This document shows positions 54,033-61,205 of a stretch of 64,000 bases of DNA, piece after piece. Location: contig JAEWHC010000009.1 in NCBI GenBank assembly GCA_023387985.1, positions 806,001 to 870,000 of the forward strand, in the 5' to 3' direction. The stretch's first letter is position 1, and each line of letters opens with the position of its first letter. A model generated the notes under the pieces. The model did not search any database, was not told the origin of the DNA, and worked only from the letters and a program-made list of their open reading frames with translations. A program made the translations under genes and the position numbers. This DNA is from Bacteroidota bacterium (GTDB lineage Bacteria; Bacteroidota; Bacteroidia; Chitinophagales; Chitinophagaceae).

Positions 54033-54371
54033 ATGACCATACAGGAAGCACAGGAAAAGGTAGACCATTGGATAAAAACAACAGGAAAGAACTACTTCAG
54101 TGAACTCACCAACCTTGGCATATTGATGGAAGAGGTAGGAGAGCTTAGCCGGCTGATGGTTCGCAAATTCGGGGATCAGTCATTTAAAGAAGGTGAGGAT
54201 GCCGAGCTGCTTGCAGATGAAATGGCGGATGTACTGTGGGTGCTGATTTGCCTGGCCAATCAAACCGGGGTTGACCTGACCTCATCATTTCAAAAAAATG
54301 TGGAAAAGAAAACAGTGAGGGATACAAATCGTCATGCAGCCAACCCGAAAATTGAGCCGTTTGATTCGTAA
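54033..54371 (+). CDS. MazG-like nucleotide pyrophosphohydrolase
   Basis: 112-residue all-alpha NTP pyrophosphohydrolase. Acidic metal-binding pattern: LMEEVGELSRLMVRKF (EExxE) and LADEMADVLWVLICLAN (ExxD). Such proteins hydrolyse non-canonical or excess nucleoside triphosphates. It lies between dtd and obg on the same strand with gaps of 31 and 46 bases. The exact nucleotide substrate is unknown. Confidence 0.88.
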   Translation: MTIQEAQEKVDHWIKTTGKNYFSELTNLGILMEEVGELSRLMVRKFGDQSFKEGEDAELLADEMADVLWVLICLANQTGVDLTSSFQKNVEKKTVRDTNRHAANPKIEPFDS

Positions 54372-54417
54372 GGTTAATGACTCTAACCATGCATTTATTT
54401 TGTAATTTCAATTCTTT

Positions 54418-55419
54418 ATGGAAAAATCGAATTTTATAGATTATATCCGCATTTATTGTAAAAGCGGTCATGGCGGAGCCGGAAGCAAGCACTTTGCACG
54501 AACGAAATTTAATCCCAAAGCCGGTCCGGATGGTGGAGATGGCGGACGTGGGGGCCACATCATCCTGAAAGGAAATGATCAGCTCTGGACGCTGCTACAT
54601 TTACGCTATTACAAAAACGTCATCGCCGATAACGGCAGGCCCGGGAATAAAAACCTCATGACTGGTGCTGACGGAAAAGATATTGTGATTGAAGTTCCTC
54701 TTGGTACCATAGCTTATGATGAAGAGACGGGAGAAAAGCAATTGGAGATTTTGACACATGGTGAAAGCCGGATCTGGTTGCCCGGAGGAAAAGGCGGCCT
54801 GGGAAATAAAAATTTTGCCACCGCCACCAACCAGGCTCCGGAGTATGCCCAACCGGGATTGCCCGGTGTGGAAGGCTGGAAACTCCTTGAGCTGAAAATC
54901 CTCGCCGATGTCGGTTTGGTGGGATTTCCCAATGCAGGCAAATCCACACTATTGAGTACGGTTAGCGCCGCAAAACCAAAAATTGCCAATTATGCATTTA
55001 CCACTCTTACTCCGCAACTCGGAATGGTAGCCTACCGCGATAACCGGTCTTTTTGCATGGCCGATCTGCCCGGAATTATTGAAGGCGCTGCTGAGGGAAA
55101 AGGATTGGGCCATCGTTTTCTAAGGCATATTGAACGCAACCCCGTTCTGCTTTTCCTGATTCCGGCGGATAGCGAAGATCACCGGGGTGAACTGGAAATC
55201 CTGATGAATGAGCTAAGGGAATTCAACCCCGAACTTATGAACAAGGAATTCGTTATAAGCGTTAGCAAAAGTGATATGCTCGATGAGGAATTGAAGGCTT
55301 CTATAATCCAGGAAATGCCTGAAAAATATCCATTACACTTTTTTTCATCTGTTACGGGTGAGGGCATTCAGCAATTGAAAGATATCCTGTGGACCCGGCT
55401 TAGATTGGAAAGTAATTAG
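54418..55419 (+). CDS. obg: GTPase Obg/CgtA
   Basis: Ribosome-associated GTPase for 50S assembly and stress response. 333 residues, so it lacks the C-terminal OCT extension of some homologues. The N-terminal Obg fold (YCKSGHGGAGSKHFARTKFN, GGDGGRGG) is followed by the G domain: GFPNAGKSTLLS (G1), DLPGIIEGAAEGKGLGHRFL (G3 and conserved helix), and SVSKSDML (G4 is SKSD-like). Third gene of the dtd-mazG-obg run. Confidence 0.96.
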   Translation: MEKSNFIDYIRIYCKSGHGGAGSKHFARTKFNPKAGPDGGDGGRGGHIILKGNDQLWTLLHLRYYKNVIADNGRPGNKNLMTGADGKDIVIEVPLGTIAYDEETGEKQLEILTHGESRIWLPGGKGGLGNKNFATATNQAPEYAQPGLPGVEGWKLLELKILADVGLVGFPNAGKSTLLSTVSAAKPKIANYAFTTLTPQLGMVAYRDNRSFCMADLPGIIEGAAEGKGLGHRFLRHIERNPVLLFLIPADSEDHRGELEILMNELREFNPELMNKEFVISVSKSDMLDEELKASIIQEMPEKYPLHFFSSVTGEGIQQLKDILWTRLRLESN

Positions 55420-55459
55420 TCCCTGAAAGCTTTCATCCCTGGCGAAAACTGCGGAGGAT

Positions 55460-56110
55460 TCACTTCTTCTTGAAATCGCCGCGTTTCCAGGCCTGGATAA
55501 ATTCGCGCCAGGCGAGGGGATTCATGATGTTTTGGGGAGGAGCCTGGCCTGTGTAATACGTTGCATTTGCCCTTTGACGCATGGTATAATTTACAGCTTC
55601 CCTACCGTCTGCCGGAAGGCTGCGCATCATCGCCATTCGCTTTTCTTCGCTGGTATTGCTGCGGGCGGTTTCGTATTCATCGGCAGGGGCCGGATTGTTC
55701 ACAAAATCACGTTCAAACTGCGCCTTGGTCGGCCGGGCACGAATAACCGTAGCCGGCAGATAATTGGTATCACTTACCATCAGCTGAATTACACTGTGCT
55801 CGTTTGATTTCAGATTGGCGGGTACCGTGATCCGGTGGGATTTATAGCCGATATATGAAAATTCTATAATATCGCCTTTGAGTACGGCAATGCTGAAAAC
55901 GCCCTGGGGATTGGTAATGGTCCCGCGGCCTTTACCAATAACAGCAACACTTACCCCGTCAAGACCCCGCAAACTGTCGGCTGTCATCACAATACCGTAG
56001 AGCTGCACCACATTTTCTGCATATGCTGAAGTCTGCGCCTGGCCCTTAAGTGACCCGGACAAACACAGAAGCAATACGGTAAAGAAGGGTAAAAATCTTT
56101 TCAAGATCAT
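55460..56110 (-). CDS. Exported carboxypeptidase-regulatory-domain protein
   Basis: 216 residues from ATG 56110; the in-frame start at 56134 adds eight. The signal peptide (MILKRFLPFFTVLLLCLSGS) is clear. One carboxypeptidase-D regulatory-like beta-sandwich follows: VVQLYGIVMTADSLRGLDGV, GRGTITNPQGVFSIAVLKGD, IEFSYIGYKSHRITV, as found on TonB-dependent receptors, but no barrel gene is adjacent. The C-terminal third (TKAQFERDFVNNPAPADEYE) is acidic with Arg/Lys-rich tail. Probably periplasmic. Function unknown. Confidence 0.78.
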   Translation of the reverse strand: MILKRFLPFFTVLLLCLSGSLKGQAQTSAYAENVVQLYGIVMTADSLRGLDGVSVAVIGKGRGTITNPQGVFSIAVLKGDIIEFSYIGYKSHRITVPANLKSNEHSVIQLMVSDTNYLPATVIRARPTKAQFERDFVNNPAPADEYETARSNTSEEKRMAMMRSLPADGREAVNYTMRQRANATYYTGQAPPQNIMNPLAWREFIQAWKRGDFKKK

Positions 56111-56265
56111 GACAGTTGGATACAGATGCATCAAAATAACGTTTCAAAAAGATCAAATTCTCCGCAAACGTAATTCTTAAGACAGTTTTTACAACTCTGG
56201 TCGCAAACCGCTTGGGCTTTCAGGGTTTTCTCCGTTTTGGGTAATCCCGATTGAGCAATGATCAG

Positions 56266-56273
56266 TACTTTTG
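56266..56273 (+). promoter_or_regulatory. Bacteroidota-type -7 box upstream of the Mrp gene
   Basis: TACTTTTG matches TAnnTTTG exactly and ends 32 bases before the ATG at 56306. The -33 element is not clear. Confidence 0.4.
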
Positions 56274-56305
56274 CGGCCATTACAAAAAATGTTTAAAAAA
56301 GCTAT

Positions 56306-57406
56306 ATGATGACGGAAGCGGATATTATGAAAGCCCTGGGGACTGTGCAGGATCCGGATTTGAAACGGGATCTGGTATCGCTCAACATGATCAAAGATCT
56401 GAAAATCAAGGATAAAAATGTGATGTTTACCATTGTACTCACCACCCCGAGTTGCCCGTTAAAAGATAAAATGGCCTCAGATTGTGAAAACGCCATTCAC
56501 CGTACGGTTGATCCTTCCGCGCAGGTACACGTAAATTTTGATGCTCGCACAACCTCAAGCCGGAACAATATGCAGAATGTGTTACCGGGTGTAAAAAATA
56601 TCATTGCCGTAGTAAGCGGAAAAGGTGGTGTTGGAAAAAGTACCGTTGCTGCCAACCTTGCTTTGGCGCTTGCAGAAACCGGCGCAGAGGTTGGTCTGAT
56701 GGATGCGGATATTTATGGTCCTTCAGTTCCCATTATGTTTGGGGTACGCGGAGAAAGGCCAATGATGAAGGATGCCGGAAATGGTAAGGCGTTGATGGTT
56801 CCTTTGGAGCAATATGGAATTAAGCTGATGAGCATTGGTTTGCTGGTTGATGATAAAAATGCGGTGGTATGGCGCGGCCCGATGGCAAGCAGCGCGATCA
56901 AACAATTTGTTACCGATGTGGAATGGGGAGAACTGGATTACCTGGTAATTGACATGCCTCCCGGAACCGGGGATATTCACCTGACTATGGTACAATCTGT
57001 CCCGGTTACCGGCGTTGTTGTGGTTTCCACTCCGCAGGCTGTTGCCCTTGCCGATGCGCGTAAAGGAATAGCCATGTTTGGTCAGTCGCAGGTCAATGTG
57101 CCCATTCTCGGATTGGTTGAAAATATGAGCTGGTTTACTCCCGCAGAACTACCAGATAACAAATACTACATCTTTGGAAAAGACGGAGGCAAGCATCTTG
57201 CTGACGAATATGATATCCCGCTGCTTGGGCAAATTCCGCTTGTTCAGTCTATCCGGGAGTCCGGGGATAAAGGCTACCCTGCCATTAAGAGTGGGGATGA
57301 ACAAACCCGTGCAGCCTTTGCAGATTTTGCAGCCAACACGGTGAGGGCGATTAGTATGCGCAACGCAAATCTTGCACCAACACAAGTGGTAGAGATCATC
57401 AGATAA
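56306..57406 (+). CDS. Mrp/ApbC-family Fe-S cluster carrier ATPase
   Basis: 366-residue iron-sulfur carrier of the Mrp/NBP35 family. N-terminal MIP18-like domain (ADIMKALGTVQDPDLKRDLV) is followed by the P-loop ATPase: deviant Walker A SGKGGVGKSTVAANLALAL, DADIYGPSVP, and Walker B DMPPGTGDIHLTM. The usual C-terminal CxxC for cluster binding is not evident: the last 60 residues contain no Cys pair. The start is ambiguous between two ATGs at 56306 and 56309. It is followed at 7 bases by the PaiB gene. Confidence 0.92.
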   Translation: MMTEADIMKALGTVQDPDLKRDLVSLNMIKDLKIKDKNVMFTIVLTTPSCPLKDKMASDCENAIHRTVDPSAQVHVNFDARTTSSRNNMQNVLPGVKNIIAVVSGKGGVGKSTVAANLALALAETGAEVGLMDADIYGPSVPIMFGVRGERPMMKDAGNGKALMVPLEQYGIKLMSIGLLVDDKNAVVWRGPMASSAIKQFVTDVEWGELDYLVIDMPPGTGDIHLTMVQSVPVTGVVVVSTPQAVALADARKGIAMFGQSQVNVPILGLVENMSWFTPAELPDNKYYIFGKDGGKHLADEYDIPLLGQIPLVQSIRESGDKGYPAIKSGDEQTRAAFADFAANTVRAISMRNANLAPTQVVEIIR

Positions 57407-57412
57407 AAAATC

Positions 57413-58030
57413 ATGTACAACCAGCCGTATTTTAAACTGAACCATGATGCGGATGTGCTGGAGTTAATGCGGCAAAATTTATTTGTCACGCTTGCGGCAA
57501 ACGGGCAAGGCGGCACGCCTGTAGCCACTATGGTGCCGGTTTTGCTGCGTGAAGAAGGTGAAAAATTGTTTATTGAAACCCATATCATGCGCAAAACAGA
57601 CCATGCGGATGCATTGTTGAATGATCCCCGCGTTTTGATTATTTTTAACGGACCCCATGCCTATGTCAGCGCGAAGCATTATCCCGATCCGGCTGTGGCC
57701 GGTACATGGAATTATATTGCGGTTTACGCCCGGGGCAAAATGATGGTGAAGGATGATGCCTGGTTAATGGATTTTCTCATGAGGCTGACAGCGCATCATG
57801 AAAATGATCCGGGATCACCGGCATTGGTTAAAAATATGCCGGAGGAATATTTGCGAAAACTGTTACCCGCAATCGTAGGCCTCGAAATGGAGGTGGAATC
57901 ACTGGAACATACCGGAAAATTGAGTCAGAATAAAGATGGGCAAACCCGTAAACTTATTTTTGAGAAATTTTTGCAGGGTACTGAGGATGAAAAGAGCCTG
58001 GCGAATTGGATGAAACACCAGGGGTTATGA
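57413..58030 (+). CDS. PaiB-like FMN-binding protein
   Basis: 205 residues of the PaiB/negative transcriptional regulator family. The flavin-reductase-like split-barrel is seen as NLFVTLAANGQGGTPVATMV, LLREEGEKLFIETHIMRKTDH, IFNGPHAYVSAKHYPD, and WNYIAVYARGKMMV. In Bacillus PaiB is linked to repression of degradative-enzyme genes, but other members are polyamine- or flavin-related, and the role here is unknown. It follows the Mrp gene by 6 bases and its stop overlaps the next start (ATGA). Confidence 0.87.
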   Translation: MYNQPYFKLNHDADVLELMRQNLFVTLAANGQGGTPVATMVPVLLREEGEKLFIETHIMRKTDHADALLNDPRVLIIFNGPHAYVSAKHYPDPAVAGTWNYIAVYARGKMMVKDDAWLMDFLMRLTAHHENDPGSPALVKNMPEEYLRKLLPAIVGLEMEVESLEHTGKLSQNKDGQTRKLIFEKFLQGTEDEKSLANWMKHQGL

Positions 58031-58914
58031 AATACTTGATCTATTTATCTTTTTTGTTTTTGGCATGCGCCAATCCGCATATGAATGGAAAAAATAATCC
58101 TCCTTACGATCTGCAAGGCCACCGGGGAAGTCGGGGCCTGTATCCGGAAAACACCATTCCGGCAATGCTGAACGCTATTGATCTCGGCGTAATTACCCTG
58201 GAACTTGATGTGGTGGTCACCAAAGACAAAAAAGTGGTGCTGAGCCATGAACCGTTTTTCAGTCATATAATCAGTACCAAACCCGATGGTCAGTTTGTGA
58301 CAGAAGATGAAGCACGGAGCCTGAATATTTATGAAATGACCTATGCGGAAGTTGCACAATATGATGTTGGGCTGAAGCCCCATCCTGATTTTCCTGAGCA
58401 AAAGAAAATGGCGGTTCAAAAACCCCTGCTAAAGCATGTCCTGGAAGAAGTAATTCACTATTGCGCAGTCAACAACAGGCCGGTGCCGCAATTCAATATT
58501 GAAACGAAAATTAATCCACAGTATGACCACATTTATCATCCCGGCCCTGAAGAATTTATGGAATTGGTTTGGGCGGATATAGTGGATGCGGGACTTGAGG
58601 AGAAAACAATCATTCAGTCTTTTGATTTCAGGACATTACAGGCTTTGCGCAAAAAATATCCGTATGCCCGTACAGCCATGCTCATAGAAAGTTCTGATAC
58701 GCGGACGGTGGAGCAACAATTGATTGCACTCGGGTTCACGCCCTCCATTTATTCCCCGGCATTTCAGCATGTCAATCGTTTATTGGTGGCCAAAAGCCAT
58801 GCACTTGGCATGATGATTATTCCGTGGACAGTAAATGACCCGGTTATTGGCCATCAATTGAAAAGAATGGGTATAGATGGAATTATCACGGATTATCCCG
58901 ATAGGGTGAGATAG
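58027..58914 (+). CDS. Glycerophosphodiester phosphodiesterase-family lipoprotein
   Basis: 295 residues from ATG 58027, chosen because it overlaps the PaiB stop (ATGA) and opens with a lipoprotein-like signal (MKYLIYLSFLFLACANPH); the in-frame start at 58006 lies further inside PaiB. The GDPD barrel is clear: GHRGSRGLYPENTIPA (catalytic His), LELDVVVTKDKKVVLSHEP (metal-site Glu-Asp, His), FNIETKINPQYDH and the ending GIITDYPD. It hydrolyses glycerophosphodiesters; exported or membrane-anchored. Part of the Mrp-PaiB-GDPD run. Confidence 0.9.
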   Translation: MKYLIYLSFLFLACANPHMNGKNNPPYDLQGHRGSRGLYPENTIPAMLNAIDLGVITLELDVVVTKDKKVVLSHEPFFSHIISTKPDGQFVTEDEARSLNIYEMTYAEVAQYDVGLKPHPDFPEQKKMAVQKPLLKHVLEEVIHYCAVNNRPVPQFNIETKINPQYDHIYHPGPEEFMELVWADIVDAGLEEKTIIQSFDFRTLQALRKKYPYARTAMLIESSDTRTVEQQLIALGFTPSIYSPAFQHVNRLLVAKSHALGMMIIPWTVNDPVIGHQLKRMGIDGIITDYPDRVR

Positions 58915-58957
58915 ATTATCATAAGGGCAGGTTTTCGGCCCCGTCTAAAACTATATT

Positions 58958-59839
58958 ATGACAAGAGATCAGCTCATAAAAACAATCTTTGAAAAGAAAA
59001 CTTTCCTGTGTGTGGGATTGGATACCAATATTTCCAAAATGCCCAGGCACCTGCGCGATAGCCCCAATGCCTTATGGGATTTCAATAAAGCCATAATCGA
59101 TGCCACCAAAGATTATTGCGTAGCCTATAAAATCAATTCCGCTTTTTACGAAGCACATGGCGTAAAAGGCTGGCAAGTGATGGAGCAAACATTTGAATAC
59201 ATCCCCGATACCCATTTAAAAATTGCTGATGCAAAGCGTGGGGATATCGGTAACACTTCCGATGAATATGCCCGGGCTTTTTTTGAACAATTGAAAGCCG
59301 ATGCAATTACCGTGGTTCCATATATGGGAGACGATAGCCTGATGCCTTTTTTAAAGTACAAAGACAAATGGACGATTGTTCTGGCACTCACCAGCAATCC
59401 CGGTAGCCATGACTTTCAAAAGCTGGCCCTTCAAAAATCAAAAAAAAACGGGCTTGATTTAGTTCCCGATCTCGCTTCCGCTTCCGACCGGTCCGAGTTG
59501 GTCTATGAGCGGGTATTAAAAACTGTTTCTTCCTGGGCAAGTCCCGAACAACTGATGTTTGTTGTTGGGGCTACACAAGCAAGTGATCTTGCCGGCATAC
59601 GTGAAATTATTCCGGACAACTTCCTTTTGGTTCCCGGTGTTGGCTTTCAGGGCGGGAGTTTGGCCGAAGTTGCCAGGTATGGCATGACCAAAGATTGCGG
59701 ACTTTTGGTGAATGGCAGCCGGGCTATTATTTATGCATCCGATGATGAAAATTTTGCTGATGAAGCTGCTGCCGTTGCCAAAGAATATCAGGTGGAGATG
59801 GCAGTCTATCTTGCGAATGCAAAGCTAAACTTCACCTAA
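58958..59839 (+). CDS. pyrF: Orotidine 5'-phosphate decarboxylase
   Basis: Last step of UMP synthesis, decarboxylating OMP. 293 residues, the longer type 2 form. Key sequences: FLCVGLDTNISKMP at the start, CVAYKINSAFYEAHG, the catalytic DAKRGDIGNTSDEYARA (Lys and Asp of the DxKRGDI motif), and LLVPGVGFQGGSLAEVARYG near the end. It lies 43 bases after the GDPD gene. No other pyr genes are in the window. Confidence 0.95.
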   Translation: MTRDQLIKTIFEKKTFLCVGLDTNISKMPRHLRDSPNALWDFNKAIIDATKDYCVAYKINSAFYEAHGVKGWQVMEQTFEYIPDTHLKIADAKRGDIGNTSDEYARAFFEQLKADAITVVPYMGDDSLMPFLKYKDKWTIVLALTSNPGSHDFQKLALQKSKKNGLDLVPDLASASDRSELVYERVLKTVSSWASPEQLMFVVGATQASDLAGIREIIPDNFLLVPGVGFQGGSLAEVARYGMTKDCGLLVNGSRAIIYASDDENFADEAAAVAKEYQVEMAVYLANAKLNFT

Positions 59840-59921
59840 ACAATTCCCCAGCCGCTGGATGCGGTTACCCATTTTCTGTCAAAATGGTTTAGTTTTTGCA
59901 TACTGACTATCAAAAGTTTAT

Positions 59922-60086
59922 ATGAAAAATTTTTCATTGCCCATTTTGGGTTTCATGGCCATTCTGCTCACATCCTGTGAGGCAGTTGCAGATATATTTG
60001 AAGCAGGGTTCAATGTTGGTGTATTTGCAGTAATTGCTGTATTAATCCTGATCATTTTGTTATTCACCCGGGGCAGGAAAAAATAA
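59922..60086 (+). CDS. Small lipoprotein with one membrane helix
   Basis: 54 residues, ATG 59922 to TAA 60084-60086. Signal with lipobox (ILLTSCEAV, Cys19), a short linker (ADIFEAGFNVG) and one C-terminal transmembrane helix (VFAVIAVLILIILLFTR) ending GRKK. Small proteins with this exact architecture are frequent in Bacteroidota; some are annotated as phosphatidate cytidylyltransferase by mistake, and the role is unknown. It precedes the thiamine-binding gene by 11 bases, so they may be co-transcribed. Confidence 0.6.
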   Translation: MKNFSLPILGFMAILLTSCEAVADIFEAGFNVGVFAVIAVLILIILLFTRGRKK

Positions 60087-60097
60087 AACTTAGGGAT

Positions 60098-60403
60098 ATG
60101 AATAACTTAATCAACCTGGCCATTCAGGTGTTGCCTTTGTACAGGAACAGTAAAGGGGAAACCTATGCTGAGATAGATAAAGCCATTGAAATCATTAAGG
60201 CATCAGGCCTAAAATACCAGGTTACTCCGTTTGAAACCGTAATTGCCGGAGGGTATAAAGAAACCATGTCGGTTGTGGAGCAGATCAGTGCTGAATTGTT
60301 GAAAACTCCAGGGGCTGACCTCATCATCAACATGAAACTGCAACTTTCCGCCGATGGCGATGTGCGCATGGAAGACAAAGCTTCCAAATACCAGAATAAT
60401 TAA
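60098..60403 (+). CDS. MTH1187-family thiamine-binding protein
   Basis: 101-residue cytosolic protein of the MTH1187/YkoF-like family with a ferredoxin-like fold. Sequences AIQVLPLYRNSKGETYAEID, IKASGLKYQVTPFETVIAGG and ADLIINMKLQLSADG are typical. Family members bind thiamine or its precursors; no thi genes or riboswitch are adjacent here. It lies 11 bases after the small lipoprotein. Confidence 0.83.
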   Translation: MNNLINLAIQVLPLYRNSKGETYAEIDKAIEIIKASGLKYQVTPFETVIAGGYKETMSVVEQISAELLKTPGADLIINMKLQLSADGDVRMEDKASKYQNN

Positions 60404-60470
60404 TCCATTGATTAGATGCCATAAAAGCGGAAGTCTTTGTGTGGCTATTAAAGTTTCAGTAGCACCTGCA

Positions 60471-60489
60471 ACCGGCGCGGCCCGCCGGT
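60471..60489. terminator. GC-rich hairpin between convergent genes
   Basis: ACCGGCG CGGCC CGCCGGT: seven perfect pairs with a 5-base loop between the thiamine-binding gene and miaE. No T-run follows on either strand, so termination activity is uncertain. Confidence 0.3.
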
Positions 60490-60496
60490 GACTGAG

Positions 60497-61108
60497 CTAA
60501 TGGATCCTGTCGCCACGCAATTCAAGGTCCTGCAAAACTTTCGCTTCAAAGTCCAGCCATTTTTGCCAGCGTGTTTTCACTTTATCTTCCGGAAGATATT
60601 TTTTGGCCAGGTCAAGGAAACTCCGGTAATGTCCGGCTTCACTTTCCATAAATAACCGGTAGAATTTCCGGAAATATTCGTCATCAAGCCCTTCACTAAG
60701 CTGTTTGAACCGTTCACAGCTCCTGGCCTCAATCAATGCGCACATCAGCAACTGATCAAGCATTCGGTCTTCCGGCCTTCCACCTTTTGTGCTAAACTCG
60801 AATAATTTTTGAACATACTCATCTTTTCGTTGCCTGCCCAGTTTCAGTCCTCTCTTCCGGATCTCCGCAAGCACCATGCGGAAATGACCCCATTCTTCCG
60901 TTACGATCGGACTCAGCTCATCCACAATTTCATTTTTGTCACTGTATTGCTGTATCAGGCTCATGCAACTGATTGCAGCTTTTTGTTCACAATAGGCATG
61001 GTCGGTAAGAATCTCTTCCAGTGAAACAGAGGCAAGGTTCACCCACCGTGGATCGGTAGGCAATTGAAGCCCAAGAATATTTTTTTCATAAGCACTCTGC
61101 TCTTCCAT
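60497..61108 (-). CDS. miaE: tRNA-(ms2io6A)-hydroxylase MiaE
   Basis: Diiron hydroxylase that modifies 2-methylthio-isopentenyladenosine at tRNA position 37. 203 residues, four-helix bundle. Iron ligands: Glu36-type in LEEILTDHAYCEQKAA (E and ExxH-like), VTEEWGHFRMVLAEI (EExxH), ALIEARSCERFKQLS and FMESEAGHYRSFL (ExxH). It implies that the ms2i6A pathway (miaA, miaB) is present elsewhere. It converges with the thiamine-binding gene, with a GC-rich hairpin between (60471-60489). Confidence 0.9.
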   Translation of the reverse strand: MEEQSAYEKNILGLQLPTDPRWVNLASVSLEEILTDHAYCEQKAAISCMSLIQQYSDKNEIVDELSPIVTEEWGHFRMVLAEIRKRGLKLGRQRKDEYVQKLFEFSTKGGRPEDRMLDQLLMCALIEARSCERFKQLSEGLDDEYFRKFYRLFMESEAGHYRSFLDLAKKYLPEDKVKTRWQKWLDFEAKVLQDLELRGDRIH

Positions 61109-61205
61109 CAGGCAAAGATAATTGCAGTAGATTTGAAACCTGGAATATCAAAAGTTGTATTTTGCCGGGAATAAACCGGGTTTATTCCAGCTCAAACTGA
61201 CGCTT

